This document shows positions 43,774-54,110 of a stretch of DNA of 64,000 nt, piece after piece. Numbering within the stretch: the first letter of the stretch is position 1; every line of letters begins with the position of its first letter. The DNA lies in NCBI RefSeq assembly GCF_000332275.1, contig NZ_CM001776.1:1225268-1289267 (forward strand). The letters are read 5' to 3'. The stretch is from Synechococcus sp. PCC 7336 (GTDB taxonomy: Bacteria > Cyanobacteriota > Cyanobacteriia > Thermostichales > PCC-7336). A model generated the notes under the pieces. The model was not told the DNA's origin and did no database searches. It saw nothing but the letters and a program-made list of their open reading frames with translations. Made by a program: the position numbers and the translations under genes.

Positions 43774-44280
43774 TTGCTCTATCTTCTAGATACAAATGTT
43801 TTGATTGATGCAAATCGAGATTACTACTCAATTGCGCGTGTGCCAGAATTTTGGGAGTGGCTAGAGGAGTTGGGGAAACAAGGCAGAGTTAAAATTCCAA
43901 ATGAAATGTTTGATGAAATAAAACAAGGTAAGAAAGAGGACGAACTAACGAAATGGGTTAATAATGGTCAAGTTCGGGACGCTTTACTGCTTGATGAAGA
44001 GTTCGATCCAATCTTGGTACAGAAAGCAGTACACGTAGGCTATGCAAACGATCTGACAGATATAGAGATTGAAGAGATAGGGTACGATCCTTTTTTGATT
44101 GCTGATGCTCTTGCTGACCCTAAAAATAGAGTTGTTGTAACCACAGAAGTCTCAAAGCCGAAAAAACAAAGAGCTAATCGACGTGTTCCAGATGTGTGTA
44201 ACGCTGTTGGTATTCAGTCCTGTCACACTTTTCAAATGATCCGTAAATTGGATTTCAGTACTAACTGGAGAGAGGGTTAG
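43774..44280 (+). CDS. DUF4411 PIN-domain toxin
   Basis: 168 residues from TTG 43774, behind a strong AGGAGGGGGG box. The N-terminus MLYLLDTNVLIDANRDYYSI holds the first PIN aspartate. DPFLIADALADPKNRVVVTT holds the later Asp residues, followed by RRVPDVCNAVGIQSCHTFQM. PIN domains are Mg-dependent RNases. Paired with the IrrE-type regulator upstream, as in HTH-IrrE/PIN modules. Confidence 0.85.
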   Translation: MLYLLDTNVLIDANRDYYSIARVPEFWEWLEELGKQGRVKIPNEMFDEIKQGKKEDELTKWVNNGQVRDALLLDEEFDPILVQKAVHVGYANDLTDIEIEEIGYDPFLIADALADPKNRVVVTTEVSKPKKQRANRRVPDVCNAVGIQSCHTFQMIRKLDFSTNWREG

Positions 44281-44616
44281 CACGCAAAGTAAGTGTGAGC
44301 AGTGTGAGCCTGAGTTGACCTGTGCCTTCCTGAGTCCCAAGGCTTCTCTTCCTATCCACTAGTAGTCTATTCTTGTGCAATTGCGATCGCCTCTTCAGAC
44401 AAGGTTGTGGAGATTGGCCAACTCACAAATCGGGAAGCCTCCATCAGTTAAGTTCGAAAAAACTAAGTATGCCCAACATGACCCGTGGTGCTTGTACTCA
44501 TCCTGAGCTATCCTCCCTGCGGACAACCCTTGTCATTGAAGGCGATCGCCCTTGAAGATCGCGCGGATAGACGGTCTCGCTAGGCTATATGTGGTTTTAC
44601 CCACTCTAATCCCCAC
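44281..44616. other. Intergenic, nothing recognised
   Basis: About 335 nt after the DUF4411 gene. HIP1-type sites and no supported gene. A short plus frame (44373-44555) lacks features of a coding region. Confidence 0.45.
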
Positions 44617-47301
44617 ATGGATATCATCCTCTGCCATGAAACCGCCGACTTTGATGCTCTCGGAGCCGCTGTCGGAGCCGCTCGACTCTATCCCGGTGCC
44701 CGCATCGTCCTAACCGGCGGAGCCCATCAATCGGTGCGCGAATTTCTCGGGCTGTATCGGGATGAATATCCCCTACTGGAATTGCGCTCGGTGGACGAGC
44801 GATCGCTCCACCGCATTGTCTTGGTAGATGTGCAAGCGCCTCGACGACTGGGCAAAGCTGCCGAATGGCTGTATCGCCCCGAGATCGAAGTCCACGTTTA
44901 CGATCACCACCCCAACCCAACCCCCGCCGACTATCGTCCCGCTCTCTGGTGCGTCGAACCCGTGGGCTCCACCTCCACCTTGATTGTGGAACGATTGCAG
45001 GAAAAAGGCATCGACCTCAGCCCCTTCGAAGTCACTGCCCTCGCCCTCGGCATCCATGTCGATACCGGTTCTCTCACCTTTGGCAGCAGCACTGCCCGCG
45101 ACGCCAAAGCCTTAACCTGGCTGATGGAACGGGGGGTCAATCTCGACGTGCTCGCCACCTACATCGATCGCGGCCTCACCCCCCAAATGCAGGACTTGTT
45201 GGCGCGCGGTTTGGACGAATTGGGGGAAGTTGCTCGCGAGCAAGCGGGCTATCGGTTGGCGGTCTGGACCGTCCGCAGCGCCACCTATCTGAGGGGGTTA
45301 GCGGGCATTGTGGAACAACTGATTGACTTGACCGATGTGGATGTTTTGGTGGCGATCGCCAAACAAGACCATCGCATTAGTATCATCGGGCGATCGCAAC
45401 AGGACTTCGCGCAACTGCAGGAGGTCATGCAACGCTACGGCGGCGGCGGCCACCCTCGGGCAGCATCGGCATCCCTAAGCACCAAGCACGAGGATCGCGA
45501 CATCGAACAGATTGCCGAGGAGATTCGCTCGGCGTTGCGCGATCGCGTTCCCCAGCCCGTGCGGGCGGCTGACATCATGTCCTCTCCCGTGCGCACCATC
45601 CGCCCCGAAACCACCATCGACGAAGCTCAACGGCTGCTCTTGCGCTACGGCCATTCGGGCTTATCCGTGATGAATCGGCACAACCAACTGGTGGGGGTCA
45701 TCTCCCGTCGCGATCTCGATTTGGCCCTCCACCACGGCTTCGGCCATGCCCCCGTGCGAGGCTACATGACAACCCCCGTGCGCACCATCGCCCCCGATAC
45801 CTCCCTCAACGAGATTCAAGATTTGATGCTGAAGTGGGATATCGGTCGCTTGCCCGTGCTCGATCGGGGAGAACTGGCGGGCATCGTCACCCGCACGGAC
45901 GTGCTGCGCCAACTGCACGATCTATCGCCTGCCACCCCCTTGCAGTTAGAAGTGCGCGATCGCCTGCAGGTACGGCTCAAAAAAATGCTTCCCCCCCGCT
46001 ACCGGGACATTCTGCAGCAAGCGGCGATCGAGGCGGATCGCCTGCAGTTGCATCTCTATCTGGTGGGGGGAACCGTGCGCGATTTACTCCTCGATCGCCC
46101 CACTGACGATCTGGACCTCGTTGTGGATGGTCGCCACCCGATCGCGACCGAGGGCAAAGAACCGGAAGGATGGGGGGTGAAATTGGCGCGATCGCTGCAA
46201 TTCCACTACCCCGACGCCAAGCTCGAAATCCACGGCAAATTCCAAACGGCTGCCCTCACCTGGCCGGATGGCCTCTGGCTCGACATCGCCACCGCCCGCA
46301 CCGAATTCTATCCCTACCCTGCCGCTGCCCCCGAAGTTGCCGCCAGCTCCATTCAGCAGGATCTGTATCGGCGCGATTTCAGCATCAACGCCCTCGCCCT
46401 GCGTCTCAACGGGCCGCCAGCGGGAGAAATTCTCGACTTTTTCGGCGGCTTGGACGATCTGGAGCACCATCAAATTCGGGTGCTGCATCCCAATAGCTTT
46501 ATCGAAGACCCCACCCGCACCATCCGAGCGGTCCGCTTTGCCGTTCGTCTCGGCTTCAGCCTCGACGATCGCACCCGCGACTATGCTATTGCCGCCAGCC
46601 ATCTGGCCCACGGCCAGCAGTTTCCCACCCCGGCCCTCGAACAGGGAGCCCGCCTGAAGCAGGAACTGGGCTATGTTCTCTGCAGCGATCGCTGGCCCGA
46701 GGCGTTGCAACTGCTGAACGACTTGGGAGCCCTGCGATATTTGCATCCCGACCTACATCTCAGCTCGCAAATCCTGCCACAAATGCGTCGGGTGGGAGCT
46801 TGGGCCTATCACTTTAGTGCCCGTCACCCCGATCTGCATCGCCGCACCCTCTGGCAACTGCGCTTGGAATGCCTGCTGGCCCACTGTCCCCAAGCAGCCG
46901 AAATCGCCCAATCTCTCAACTGGCCGAAAGAGGGACTAGAGCGGCTGCAGCAATTTCCCGTCTGGCGCGATTGCCTGCTGCCGCAACTGGCTGGCGACCT
47001 CCTCCCCAGCCAAGTGGTCGCCCATCTCAACCCCCTACGCACTGCCGATGTCGTTCTGCTTGCAGGCGAGGCGTCCCCCCACTGCCGCCGTTATTTGTGG
47101 CAATACCTGAGCGTCTGGCAATTCATCAAGGCCCCCTTAGACGGCCACGCGCTCAAACAGATGGGCTACCGGGTCGGACCTCAATTCAAAGCCATCCTGC
47201 AAGCAATGCGCAGCGCCACCCTCGATGGCGCAATTTGCGATACCGATGGGGCGATCGCCTTTCTCCAAACCCACTTCCCCCTGAAATCTGCGCAGCCTTA
47301 A
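44617..47301 (+). CDS. DHH-CBS-tRNA nucleotidyltransferase fusion
   Basis: 894 residues in four parts. The DHH phosphoesterase domain has CHETADFDALGAAVGAARL and YDHHPNPT; DHHA1 has RYGGGGHPRAAS. A tandem pair of CBS domains lies at about 320-430 (MSSPVRTIRPETTIDEA, MTTPVRTIAPDTSLNEI). The nucleotidyltransferase head is LYLVGGTVRDLLLDRPTDDL, with YRRDFSINALALRLNG, DPTRTIRAVRFAVRLGFSLD and a C-terminal RNA-binding part. In cyanobacteria such proteins act as the A-adding part of split CCA addition. The DHH and CBS parts may sense nucleotides. Confidence 0.93.
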   Translation: MDIILCHETADFDALGAAVGAARLYPGARIVLTGGAHQSVREFLGLYRDEYPLLELRSVDERSLHRIVLVDVQAPRRLGKAAEWLYRPEIEVHVYDHHPNPTPADYRPALWCVEPVGSTSTLIVERLQEKGIDLSPFEVTALALGIHVDTGSLTFGSSTARDAKALTWLMERGVNLDVLATYIDRGLTPQMQDLLARGLDELGEVAREQAGYRLAVWTVRSATYLRGLAGIVEQLIDLTDVDVLVAIAKQDHRISIIGRSQQDFAQLQEVMQRYGGGGHPRAASASLSTKHEDRDIEQIAEEIRSALRDRVPQPVRAADIMSSPVRTIRPETTIDEAQRLLLRYGHSGLSVMNRHNQLVGVISRRDLDLALHHGFGHAPVRGYMTTPVRTIAPDTSLNEIQDLMLKWDIGRLPVLDRGELAGIVTRTDVLRQLHDLSPATPLQLEVRDRLQVRLKKMLPPRYRDILQQAAIEADRLQLHLYLVGGTVRDLLLDRPTDDLDLVVDGRHPIATEGKEPEGWGVKLARSLQFHYPDAKLEIHGKFQTAALTWPDGLWLDIATARTEFYPYPAAAPEVAASSIQQDLYRRDFSINALALRLNGPPAGEILDFFGGLDDLEHHQIRVLHPNSFIEDPTRTIRAVRFAVRLGFSLDDRTRDYAIAASHLAHGQQFPTPALEQGARLKQELGYVLCSDRWPEALQLLNDLGALRYLHPDLHLSSQILPQMRRVGAWAYHFSARHPDLHRRTLWQLRLECLLAHCPQAAEIAQSLNWPKEGLERLQQFPVWRDCLLPQLAGDLLPSQVVAHLNPLRTADVVLLAGEASPHCRRYLWQYLSVWQFIKAPLDGHALKQMGYRVGPQFKAILQAMRSATLDGAICDTDGAIAFLQTHFPLKSAQP

Positions 47302-47475
47302 ACCCCAATCTACCGTTCGGTTCCCCTTCCCCCAAGTCTGAGGGAAGAGTTAGGGGGTGGAGGGAAGACGCTTGTCGAACTGAATAAATGGGTACTCTAT
47401 GACTACTCGTCACTGTCCGCCAGACAGAACGGTGAAGCGTTAGTCCTTTAGAAATCCAGACCTGCGATTGCAGCT

Positions 47476-48573
47476 ATGTCATTGAATTCGCTTAAAAAAG
47501 CTGTTGTGCCCGCTACCCTGTTAGCTGGCATCCTATTCCTCGGCCTGTCGATTGCCTTGAAGGTGAACGAACACAAGTCTCTCGTTGTGGAAATCGAACG
47601 GGATCGCATCTTCGATGCCCGCGTCAGAGATGCTGCTTGGCCCTATGTGATGTTCTCATTCGCCGCAAGCGCGATGGTCGGAACGACAGCTCTATCAATC
47701 GCTGGCTGGCGGGCAGCGAACCAAAGCAAAACAACACTGGCAAAACGTCAGGCCGAACTGGAGCTAAAACTGGCCCAGAAAAACGAGGAAATTGAAGCTC
47801 TGCGGCTCTCTCCCGCTCAGCTGGAAGCCATTGGTCTGACCTGCTTCATGTCAGATGCCCCCCCAGTGGCAAGCCAGTCTCAATCGACCGAGCCTATTTC
47901 TGCATCTGAAGCCGCTGTCGAGATCGAGGCATCTCCCGAAGGCGATCGCCTGCTCTCAGGCTTAGAATCCTGGCTGGATCGCCCCTCCCTCCACAGAGAT
48001 TCTCAATCTCAACTGCAAGCCCCAAACTCTGTCGAACTGGAAACTTCCATCGACGCCTCGACTTCCTCGATCGAACGCCTCTTTGGCAACTGGCTGGCCT
48101 CAGTCGAAAACACTGCCCCAACCGATGCTTCAGTCGCACCCTCCCCATCCAATATCGCCGACGAGCCTTTAGAGCTCGAAGCACTGCAAGAGCTGGATCT
48201 GTGGGTGCAAGATTTGACAGCCCAAGTGAATCGAGTCGCAGACATTGCCAAGCGCGATCGCCCACTCGATACAACCCCCGTCAGCCCAGCGATCGCCCAT
48301 CCCGAGCTCTCCGACACGAATGCGATCGCAAACCGGCAACCCCTGGCTAAAGAGCCTGCACCCCCTACCTCCAGCCTGGAAGATCGCATCGCATCCAGCC
48401 TTTCGTCCCTTGCCAAAGCAGAAGACCTTTCTCGCCACGTGACGGTCGCCCTGCAGCCCGAGGAGGGCAATATCGATCCAGCCGCATTCGATCGCATGCA
48501 GCAACAGTTGAATCTGTTACAGGTGTTGGAGCAGCGCCTGCAAGATTTGGAGTCTTATGTTCAAACTCGGTAA
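47476..48573 (+). CDS. Hypothetical protein upstream of the cellulose synthase gene
   Basis: 365 residues. Two membrane helices (ATLLAGILFLGLSIAL near residues 14-29, YVMFSFAASAMVGTTALSIA near 57-76) precede a coiled coil (RQAELELKLAQKNEEIEALR). A long Ser/Pro/Glu-rich region leads to a C-terminal helix (QQQLNLLQVLEQRLQDLESY). No family recognised. The last 17 nt overlap the next gene, so the two products are probably made together. Confidence 0.65.
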   Translation: MSLNSLKKAVVPATLLAGILFLGLSIALKVNEHKSLVVEIERDRIFDARVRDAAWPYVMFSFAASAMVGTTALSIAGWRAANQSKTTLAKRQAELELKLAQKNEEIEALRLSPAQLEAIGLTCFMSDAPPVASQSQSTEPISASEAAVEIEASPEGDRLLSGLESWLDRPSLHRDSQSQLQAPNSVELETSIDASTSSIERLFGNWLASVENTAPTDASVAPSPSNIADEPLELEALQELDLWVQDLTAQVNRVADIAKRDRPLDTTPVSPAIAHPELSDTNAIANRQPLAKEPAPPTSSLEDRIASSLSSLAKAEDLSRHVTVALQPEEGNIDPAAFDRMQQQLNLLQVLEQRLQDLESYVQTR

Positions 48574-51199
48574 TGGGTGCTCTGCCGAAGTGTTAGATCG
48601 CTGGTTTCAACGCTTTAACCGTCAATGCTCGCAGGCCCTCAAACGATTCCCCCAGTGGCAGTTAGTCGCCTGCCTCCTCCTGCTCGCTGTTGCCGCCATC
48701 CCCTTAATCGTCACCTCCCTGCAGGTTTGGCAGCAAGCCGCTTTAGCCTTCGCCGTGCTGGGCTTGGGCGAGCTTGCCATTCAAATTGATAACCGCTTCG
48801 GCGGCCGCGAATACTCCGAGCTCTCCCATAACCTCCACTTATTTCTCATCGCCCTCAGCTTGCTGACCACCATGCGGTACCTCTACTACCGGGTGGTCTA
48901 TACGCTCAACTTCGCCAATATTCCCGACGGTATCGCCAGTGTGCTGCTCTTCAGTGCCGAGCTATATGCGATCGTGATGTTGTTGCTCAGCTTTTTCCAA
49001 ACCCTCAGAATTAAACATCGCCCGTCAATCCCGCTGGATGAAGCCAAGCAGGATGAGTGGCCCAAAGTGGATGTTTACATTCCCACCTACAACGAGGATG
49101 TGGAAATTGTCCGCAAAACGGTGCTGGCAGCACTGGCCCTCGACTATCCCCAACACAAAAAAGGGGTGTATATCCTCGACGACGGGCGTGCGGCTAAATA
49201 TGCCTCGCGGCGCAAAGAACTCTACGCCATGTGTGACGAAATCTCGGCGGACCCAGACCACCCCGGCATCGTCGAGATGATGACGCGGGATGACAATTCC
49301 CACGCCAAAGCCGGGAATATCAACCAGACCTTTCCCAAAACCAAGGGCGAGCTGGTGCTGATCCTGGACTGCGATCACATGCCCGCCCGCAGCCTCCTGA
49401 AAGAAGTGGTGGGCTTTTTCAACAACGAGCAGTTGGCCTTAGTGCAGACCCCCCATTGGTTTTTCAATCCCGATCCATTCGAACGCAATCTCCTGACCCG
49501 TGGCAAAATTCCTGTCAACAACGAGCTGTTTTATAAGGTCTTGCAAAAGGGCAACGACTTTTGGAACGCCACGTTCTTTTGCGGCTCTGCTGCTGTCATT
49601 CGGAAAGAGTACGTCCTGCAGGTGGGCGGAATCGCGGTCGAGACCGTCACAGAAGACTGCCATACGGCCTTCCGACTGCATTCGTTGGGCTATAAGTCGT
49701 TCTACTACGACAAAATTATGGTGGCGGGCTTGGCCCCCGAGCTGCTCTCGGCCTATGTCGGCCAGCAGGTGCGCTGGGCGAGGGGGATGGCCCAAATTCT
49801 GCGCACTGAAAACCCTCTCATTAACCCCAAACTCAATCTCACGATCGCGCAGCGGTTGTGTTATTTCAGTGCGACCTTCTGCTTTTTCTATGGCATTCCG
49901 CGCCTCATTTATGCTGTGGTGCCGACCCTCTATCTCCTGTTTGGCATCAACCCCATTCGAGGTTTGGGGGTGGAAACATTGCTATACGCGCTCCCTCACA
50001 TCATCCTCTCTCTGAACGCCAACCACATTGTCCACAAACACGTCCGCTACTCTTGGTGGAATGAGCTGTTCGAGTTTGTTTTGGCCTTTCAAACGGCATA
50101 TGTCACGTTCATGGCCGTGATTAACCCCAGCCTGGGATCGTTTAACGTCACCGATAAAGGCATGTTGGTCACCCAGCGCAATTTCGACTGGCAGTCGGCG
50201 CGCTATCTACTCTGGCTGTTGGGGCTGATTGGGGTAGCAATCTGTGCGGTTCCCTTTTGGATTTTGTTGCGTCCGGAAGATATAGAGGCCACGTTGGTGA
50301 ATGCCGCTTGGTGTGCTTTCAATCTGGTTTTGCTCGGGGGAGGGGTATTGGTGTGTTTGGAACAGGCACAATTGCGAGAATCCCACCGCCTCAATCGCAA
50401 GCTGGAGGCGACGATCTTTGGCCCCGGTCGGCAGTGGCAGGGATATACCTTGGATGTGAGCGAGACGGGGGCCCGCATTCGTTTGAATCGAAAGCCCGAT
50501 CTCTCTGAAGACCTAGAGGTAGAGCTCGTGGGAGATTACGGACGTCGAGTGCGGCTGCTGCGATCGCGCATCGTCTGGACGCGCCCGGTTGACAGCGGCC
50601 AGGTGGATGTGGGCGTCGATTTTGGCATCGGTCAGAACTCCGCTTGGGCCCAGCCAAATGCCGCCCCCGAGGAGTACGAGCTCTATCGCAAGCAACTGGA
50701 CAACCTAGCACTGGTGCTCTATTCGGATGTGAAAGAGTGGTTCTCGCAACATCGTGCCGAGATCGATCGCCCCTTGCACTCGATGTGGTTTATCGCAACC
50801 GCCATGGGCAGGGCCTTACAAGAGTTTATTCCCTACCAAAGCGTTGTAGCGCGCCAAAAAATACAACTGCCCGCCCAACTGTTCTGGCAAGGGCAGTTTC
50901 ACCCCAGCAATGTAACGGAATTGGGCAGTCGCAGTCTGAAACTAGAGGCGCAATTACCGGCTCGCTTGGATGTGGCGGCTCTAGAGCGCGATCGCCCGGT
51001 ATTGGGTGTGCGGCTGAGGGGGCCGGGAGGCCAGTTCCTCAATCTCGTAACGCAAGTGGATCGGTTGCAGCCATTACAGGGCACTCAGCGGACTGCGATC
51101 GAACTTTCGTTTCCCGAATCGTTGCGATCGCAGCAGTCAGCGAAACTGAAGCCGCTTTTGGCTCAACTCAACCAGCAACAGGCTGCGCAGGTAGCCTGA
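48557..51199 (+). CDS. Cellulose-synthase-like glycosyltransferase with PilZ domain
   Basis: 880 residues, GT2 family. Membrane helices flank a catalytic domain with DVYIPTYNEDVEIVRKTVLA and DDGR near residue 204. The N-acceptor site is ILDCDHMPARS near 270, with TEDCHTAFRLH near 364 and QQVRWARGMAQ near 403 (Q-x-x-R-W). After more helices a PilZ-like domain (about 615-690) has GYTLDVSETGARIRLNRK, the DxSxxG motif that binds cyclic-di-GMP. BcsA makes beta-glucan from UDP-glucose. No bcsB or bcsZ is adjacent, so the polymer is uncertain. Confidence 0.88.
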   Translation: MFKLGNGCSAEVLDRWFQRFNRQCSQALKRFPQWQLVACLLLLAVAAIPLIVTSLQVWQQAALAFAVLGLGELAIQIDNRFGGREYSELSHNLHLFLIALSLLTTMRYLYYRVVYTLNFANIPDGIASVLLFSAELYAIVMLLLSFFQTLRIKHRPSIPLDEAKQDEWPKVDVYIPTYNEDVEIVRKTVLAALALDYPQHKKGVYILDDGRAAKYASRRKELYAMCDEISADPDHPGIVEMMTRDDNSHAKAGNINQTFPKTKGELVLILDCDHMPARSLLKEVVGFFNNEQLALVQTPHWFFNPDPFERNLLTRGKIPVNNELFYKVLQKGNDFWNATFFCGSAAVIRKEYVLQVGGIAVETVTEDCHTAFRLHSLGYKSFYYDKIMVAGLAPELLSAYVGQQVRWARGMAQILRTENPLINPKLNLTIAQRLCYFSATFCFFYGIPRLIYAVVPTLYLLFGINPIRGLGVETLLYALPHIILSLNANHIVHKHVRYSWWNELFEFVLAFQTAYVTFMAVINPSLGSFNVTDKGMLVTQRNFDWQSARYLLWLLGLIGVAICAVPFWILLRPEDIEATLVNAAWCAFNLVLLGGGVLVCLEQAQLRESHRLNRKLEATIFGPGRQWQGYTLDVSETGARIRLNRKPDLSEDLEVELVGDYGRRVRLLRSRIVWTRPVDSGQVDVGVDFGIGQNSAWAQPNAAPEEYELYRKQLDNLALVLYSDVKEWFSQHRAEIDRPLHSMWFIATAMGRALQEFIPYQSVVARQKIQLPAQLFWQGQFHPSNVTELGSRSLKLEAQLPARLDVAALERDRPVLGVRLRGPGGQFLNLVTQVDRLQPLQGTQRTAIELSFPESLRSQQSAKLKPLLAQLNQQQAAQVA

Positions 51200-51271
51200 A
51201 GTCTAGTTTTCCGGTAATTCCTGGATCGTCTGTACACTGATAAAACCTATCCCCGAGCCAGAGAATCTGCG

Positions 51272-52126
51272 GTGGAACCTTCAAAAATCTGGGAAATCGA
51301 TTTTTATTCGCGGCCTCTGCTGGACGAGCGAGGCAAGCGAGTCTGGGAGTTGCTGGCCTGCGATAGCCACGGCACCTACAAACGATCTAGCTACTGTGCC
51401 AATACGCAAGCGACTACCCCTTGGGTGGCAGCACAACTGCAAGAATGGATTGACGAAGCTCCCGTTCGTCCCACCACCATTCGGGCCTTTCGCGAACGTA
51501 TCAAAACTATTTTGGCGCGATCGTGCGACAAGATAGGAGTGCCGTTCAAGTTGACGCGGCGGGTGTTTGCGCTGGCCAGTTGGATGCAGCAGCGGGCCAA
51601 AGAGGTCTACCCCAACGAGCCCGAGTATAGATACGAGCCCGAAGCGATCGCGATTCCGATTGAGATGGAGCGAGAGGCTCCCAATCCGCTGCCAGATGCG
51701 CTACAGCCCGATCGCTGGGCTTTGGTGACGCTGCGGGTGCGCGACATGCGCGAAGCGGGGGAATGGCCGCGAGACTTTGGGGAATTGTTTTCGGCGGAAT
51801 GGGACCGGTTCGATCCCGACACGATTGTGCCGGGGCTATTGCTGTTTTCCAGTCGAGCCAAGGCACTGGCTGCTTGGATGACTGGCGTAGAGCCAGTGTT
51901 TTTGAAAGCTTATGGCGGCCAGCAAGCGGGGCTGGTCTTGGAGTCGGGGGCGAGCGATCGCGATATTGTGGCGCGTTTCAATAGCGAGGCCACTCGTGCC
52001 GAGGGAGAGGGCTTCGAGCGGCGCAAGCTGGAGGTGAGAGGATTGCACTTTTTGGGCATTCAAGCAGACCCGAGGAGCCAATCGTTTTCAGGTTTGTGGC
52101 TGTTGCGGGAGATCGACTTGACCTAG
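51272..52126 (+). CDS. Tab2/Atab2 family RNA-binding protein
   Basis: 284 residues from GTG 51272. WEIDFYSRPLLDERGKRVWE is the start signature of the Tab2 (DUF1092) family, and the two-part RNA-binding layout ends HFLGIQADPRSQSFSGLWLL. Plant and algal Tab2 proteins control translation of photosystem I mRNAs; the cyanobacterial forms are assumed similar. It follows the cellulose-synthase-like gene by about 70 nt. Confidence 0.85.
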   Translation: MEPSKIWEIDFYSRPLLDERGKRVWELLACDSHGTYKRSSYCANTQATTPWVAAQLQEWIDEAPVRPTTIRAFRERIKTILARSCDKIGVPFKLTRRVFALASWMQQRAKEVYPNEPEYRYEPEAIAIPIEMEREAPNPLPDALQPDRWALVTLRVRDMREAGEWPRDFGELFSAEWDRFDPDTIVPGLLLFSSRAKALAAWMTGVEPVFLKAYGGQQAGLVLESGASDRDIVARFNSEATRAEGEGFERRKLEVRGLHFLGIQADPRSQSFSGLWLLREIDLT

Positions 52127-52207
52127 CATTGACTGCGATCGCGCCATCTTTTCATCTTTCAAAAGTCATCCAAGCATAACGTCACCGAACATTAAAGAGA
52201 AGCAGGA

Positions 52208-53470
52208 ATGTTGAAAGACAGAATAGATGAACTCTGCCAGCATAGAAAGGTTGGTGATTTTATCAAAAGCAATGCATATGACTTCTGGACTCTACTCGCC
52301 CTATCGACTTTATTTGGACTGGCAGTCTACTTCACCGAGCAAAGTGTGCAGCCAATTGTTTTACAGAAATTTGATATTTGGTTTGATGGCGATATTCCTA
52401 GGGTTATCGAGACCGCCATCCAAAGAAATAGTTTCTATAATCTGAGGTCAACAAAGGTTCACCCTCTGTTCCCATTGTTCATTGTTCCTATTACTTCAAT
52501 TATTTCTGCCGTCCCAGGTGTCAGCAATCTTAGAGCAGTTCAAATCTTAATAGCCATATCTGCATCTATATGGCTTGGCTTGCTATATATACTTTTTAGG
52601 GCTATGGGATGTCGTCGTCCAGACAGTATACTGTTTAGTGTTTTGGCTTCAGTCAGCGCATCTTCAATCTTTTGGTTTGCGGTTCCAGAATCATTTTCAT
52701 TTGGGTCGGTCACTATTCTTGTCGCGATAGCATGCGTAGCCGCTAGTGAATATATCGAGCTGCCGAGAATATATTTCATCATAGCTGGGATTCTTTCAAT
52801 GAGTATGACCATCACAAACTGGATGGTTGGAATTATTGCAACTGTGGTTTCGATGCCGAGAAGAAAAGCAGCTAAGACATTGGGACAAACCTTTATCGCG
52901 ATCGCAATTTTATGGGGAATTCAGAGGCTATTTTTTGCCAACACCCAATTTTTCTTAGATCAGCGCAGCACTGGGCTCAAGCAATTTACCCTAAATCCTG
53001 AATCTGGAGGGATTTTTAGGGTACTCAAATCTTTCTTTTTTCATAGCATTGTAATGCCTCAATGGTCAAGCGTCGAAAATATTCAACATCCCGATTTTCC
53101 AAAGCTCATTACCCAATTCTCATCTCCCGGATCGGGCAGTCTGTGGGGATCGATCGCTGTCGTCCTTTGGACTGTACTGATTGGGCTTGGTGTTTACAGT
53201 CTGTATAAGCAAAAAGTCAGATCGAGATTGAGGCTTGCTATTGGTTTGACGCTGCTCGGGCAGCTATTGCTGCACATACTTTATGGCACTGAAACATTCC
53301 TATTCTCTCTGCATTTTCTGCCACTGCTGATTCTGGTTTCAGCGTATGGAACCTTAGGCAAATTTCGGAGGATTAGTTTACTGACATGCTTTTTCTTGAC
53401 GATTTTTTGCTCGATCAATAATGCCTTGATGTTTTCCCGGTTAGATGTTTTGCTGAGTAGCCTATCTTGA
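52208..53470 (+). CDS. Polytopic membrane protein, GT-C-like, unknown function
   Basis: 420 residues with about nine to ten hydrophobic segments and short loops. The first loop, after helix 1, has FDIWFDGDIPRVIETAI with acidic residues, as in GT-C lipid-linked glycosyltransferases. No catalytic family is certain. The gene is A/T-rich compared with its neighbours, which suggests transfer. Confidence 0.55.
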   Translation: MLKDRIDELCQHRKVGDFIKSNAYDFWTLLALSTLFGLAVYFTEQSVQPIVLQKFDIWFDGDIPRVIETAIQRNSFYNLRSTKVHPLFPLFIVPITSIISAVPGVSNLRAVQILIAISASIWLGLLYILFRAMGCRRPDSILFSVLASVSASSIFWFAVPESFSFGSVTILVAIACVAASEYIELPRIYFIIAGILSMSMTITNWMVGIIATVVSMPRRKAAKTLGQTFIAIAILWGIQRLFFANTQFFLDQRSTGLKQFTLNPESGGIFRVLKSFFFHSIVMPQWSSVENIQHPDFPKLITQFSSPGSGSLWGSIAVVLWTVLIGLGVYSLYKQKVRSRLRLAIGLTLLGQLLLHILYGTETFLFSLHFLPLLILVSAYGTLGKFRRISLLTCFFLTIFCSINNALMFSRLDVLLSSLS

Positions 53471-53590
53471 CAATCTGCGCTCTACAGCGTCAATAACAGC
53501 CAGGGTTCTCATTTCCCACCTCCTAAATAACCCTGTTGGAAGTCCCGAGCGCGACTGACCGAGCTTGCTGAGTGATGGGTCCGATCGACA

Positions 53591-53662
53591 TGGGCGCTAC
53601 TGGGTTCGAACCAGTGACCTCTTCCGTGTGAAGGAAGCGCGCTACCACTGTGCCAAGCGCCC
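53591..53662 (-). tRNA. tRNA-Val (anticodon CAC)
   Basis: On the minus strand the 7-bp acceptor GGGCGCT / AGCGCCC is closed by discriminator A. The anticodon arm is CTTCC-TTCACAC-GGAAG with anticodon CAC. The T arm has GGTTCGAAC. Length 72 nt, no encoded CCA. It reads GUG valine codons. Confidence 0.93.
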
Positions 53663-53757
53663 CGAGGTCCTCAATCCTATCACGCCTCTACCCGTTCCTA
53701 CCTGCCCGATCGCGGTAGCGATCGCAGGGTTCTGGCATCGAGAGCAGGGGCGAGGAC

Positions 53758-54039
53758 TCAGGACCAATGACCGATCGGCAGTGAGGAGAACTGAAAACCG
53801 TACTGGGCGATCGGGCCACTCACCCAACCCGCACTCAGCAAAATACTCAAGCCGAGAAAGACCGCCAACACAATCCAAGTGAATTGATTCAAACTTTTCT
53901 CGGCACTCTTGGTACTCGAAAATAATTGTCCCTGACCGCCGATCGCCCCAATCCCATCTCCCTTAGGACTGTGCAGCAACACTAACACCACCATCAAAAT
54001 GGCGGAAACAGTCCAGAAAAATTCCAGTACAGCAGTCAT
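53758..54039 (-). CDS. secG: Preprotein translocase subunit SecG
   Basis: 93 residues from ATG 54039 (longer starts up to 54066 are less likely). Two membrane helices (VSAILMVVLVLLHSPKGDGI and FTWIVLAVFLGLSILLSAG) are joined by the GGQGQLFSSTKSAEKSLNQF loop, the SecG pattern. SecG assists SecYE in protein export. It lies next to tRNA-Val and thf1, all on the minus strand. Confidence 0.92.
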   Translation of the reverse strand: MTAVLEFFWTVSAILMVVLVLLHSPKGDGIGAIGGQGQLFSSTKSAEKSLNQFTWIVLAVFLGLSILLSAGWVSGPIAQYGFQFSSLPIGHWS

Positions 54040-54110
54040 GACATCGGTTCTCGCAACAAGACTCAATTAACTACTCAAATTAAACCACTCATCCCGAGCG
54101 ATCGGAACAA

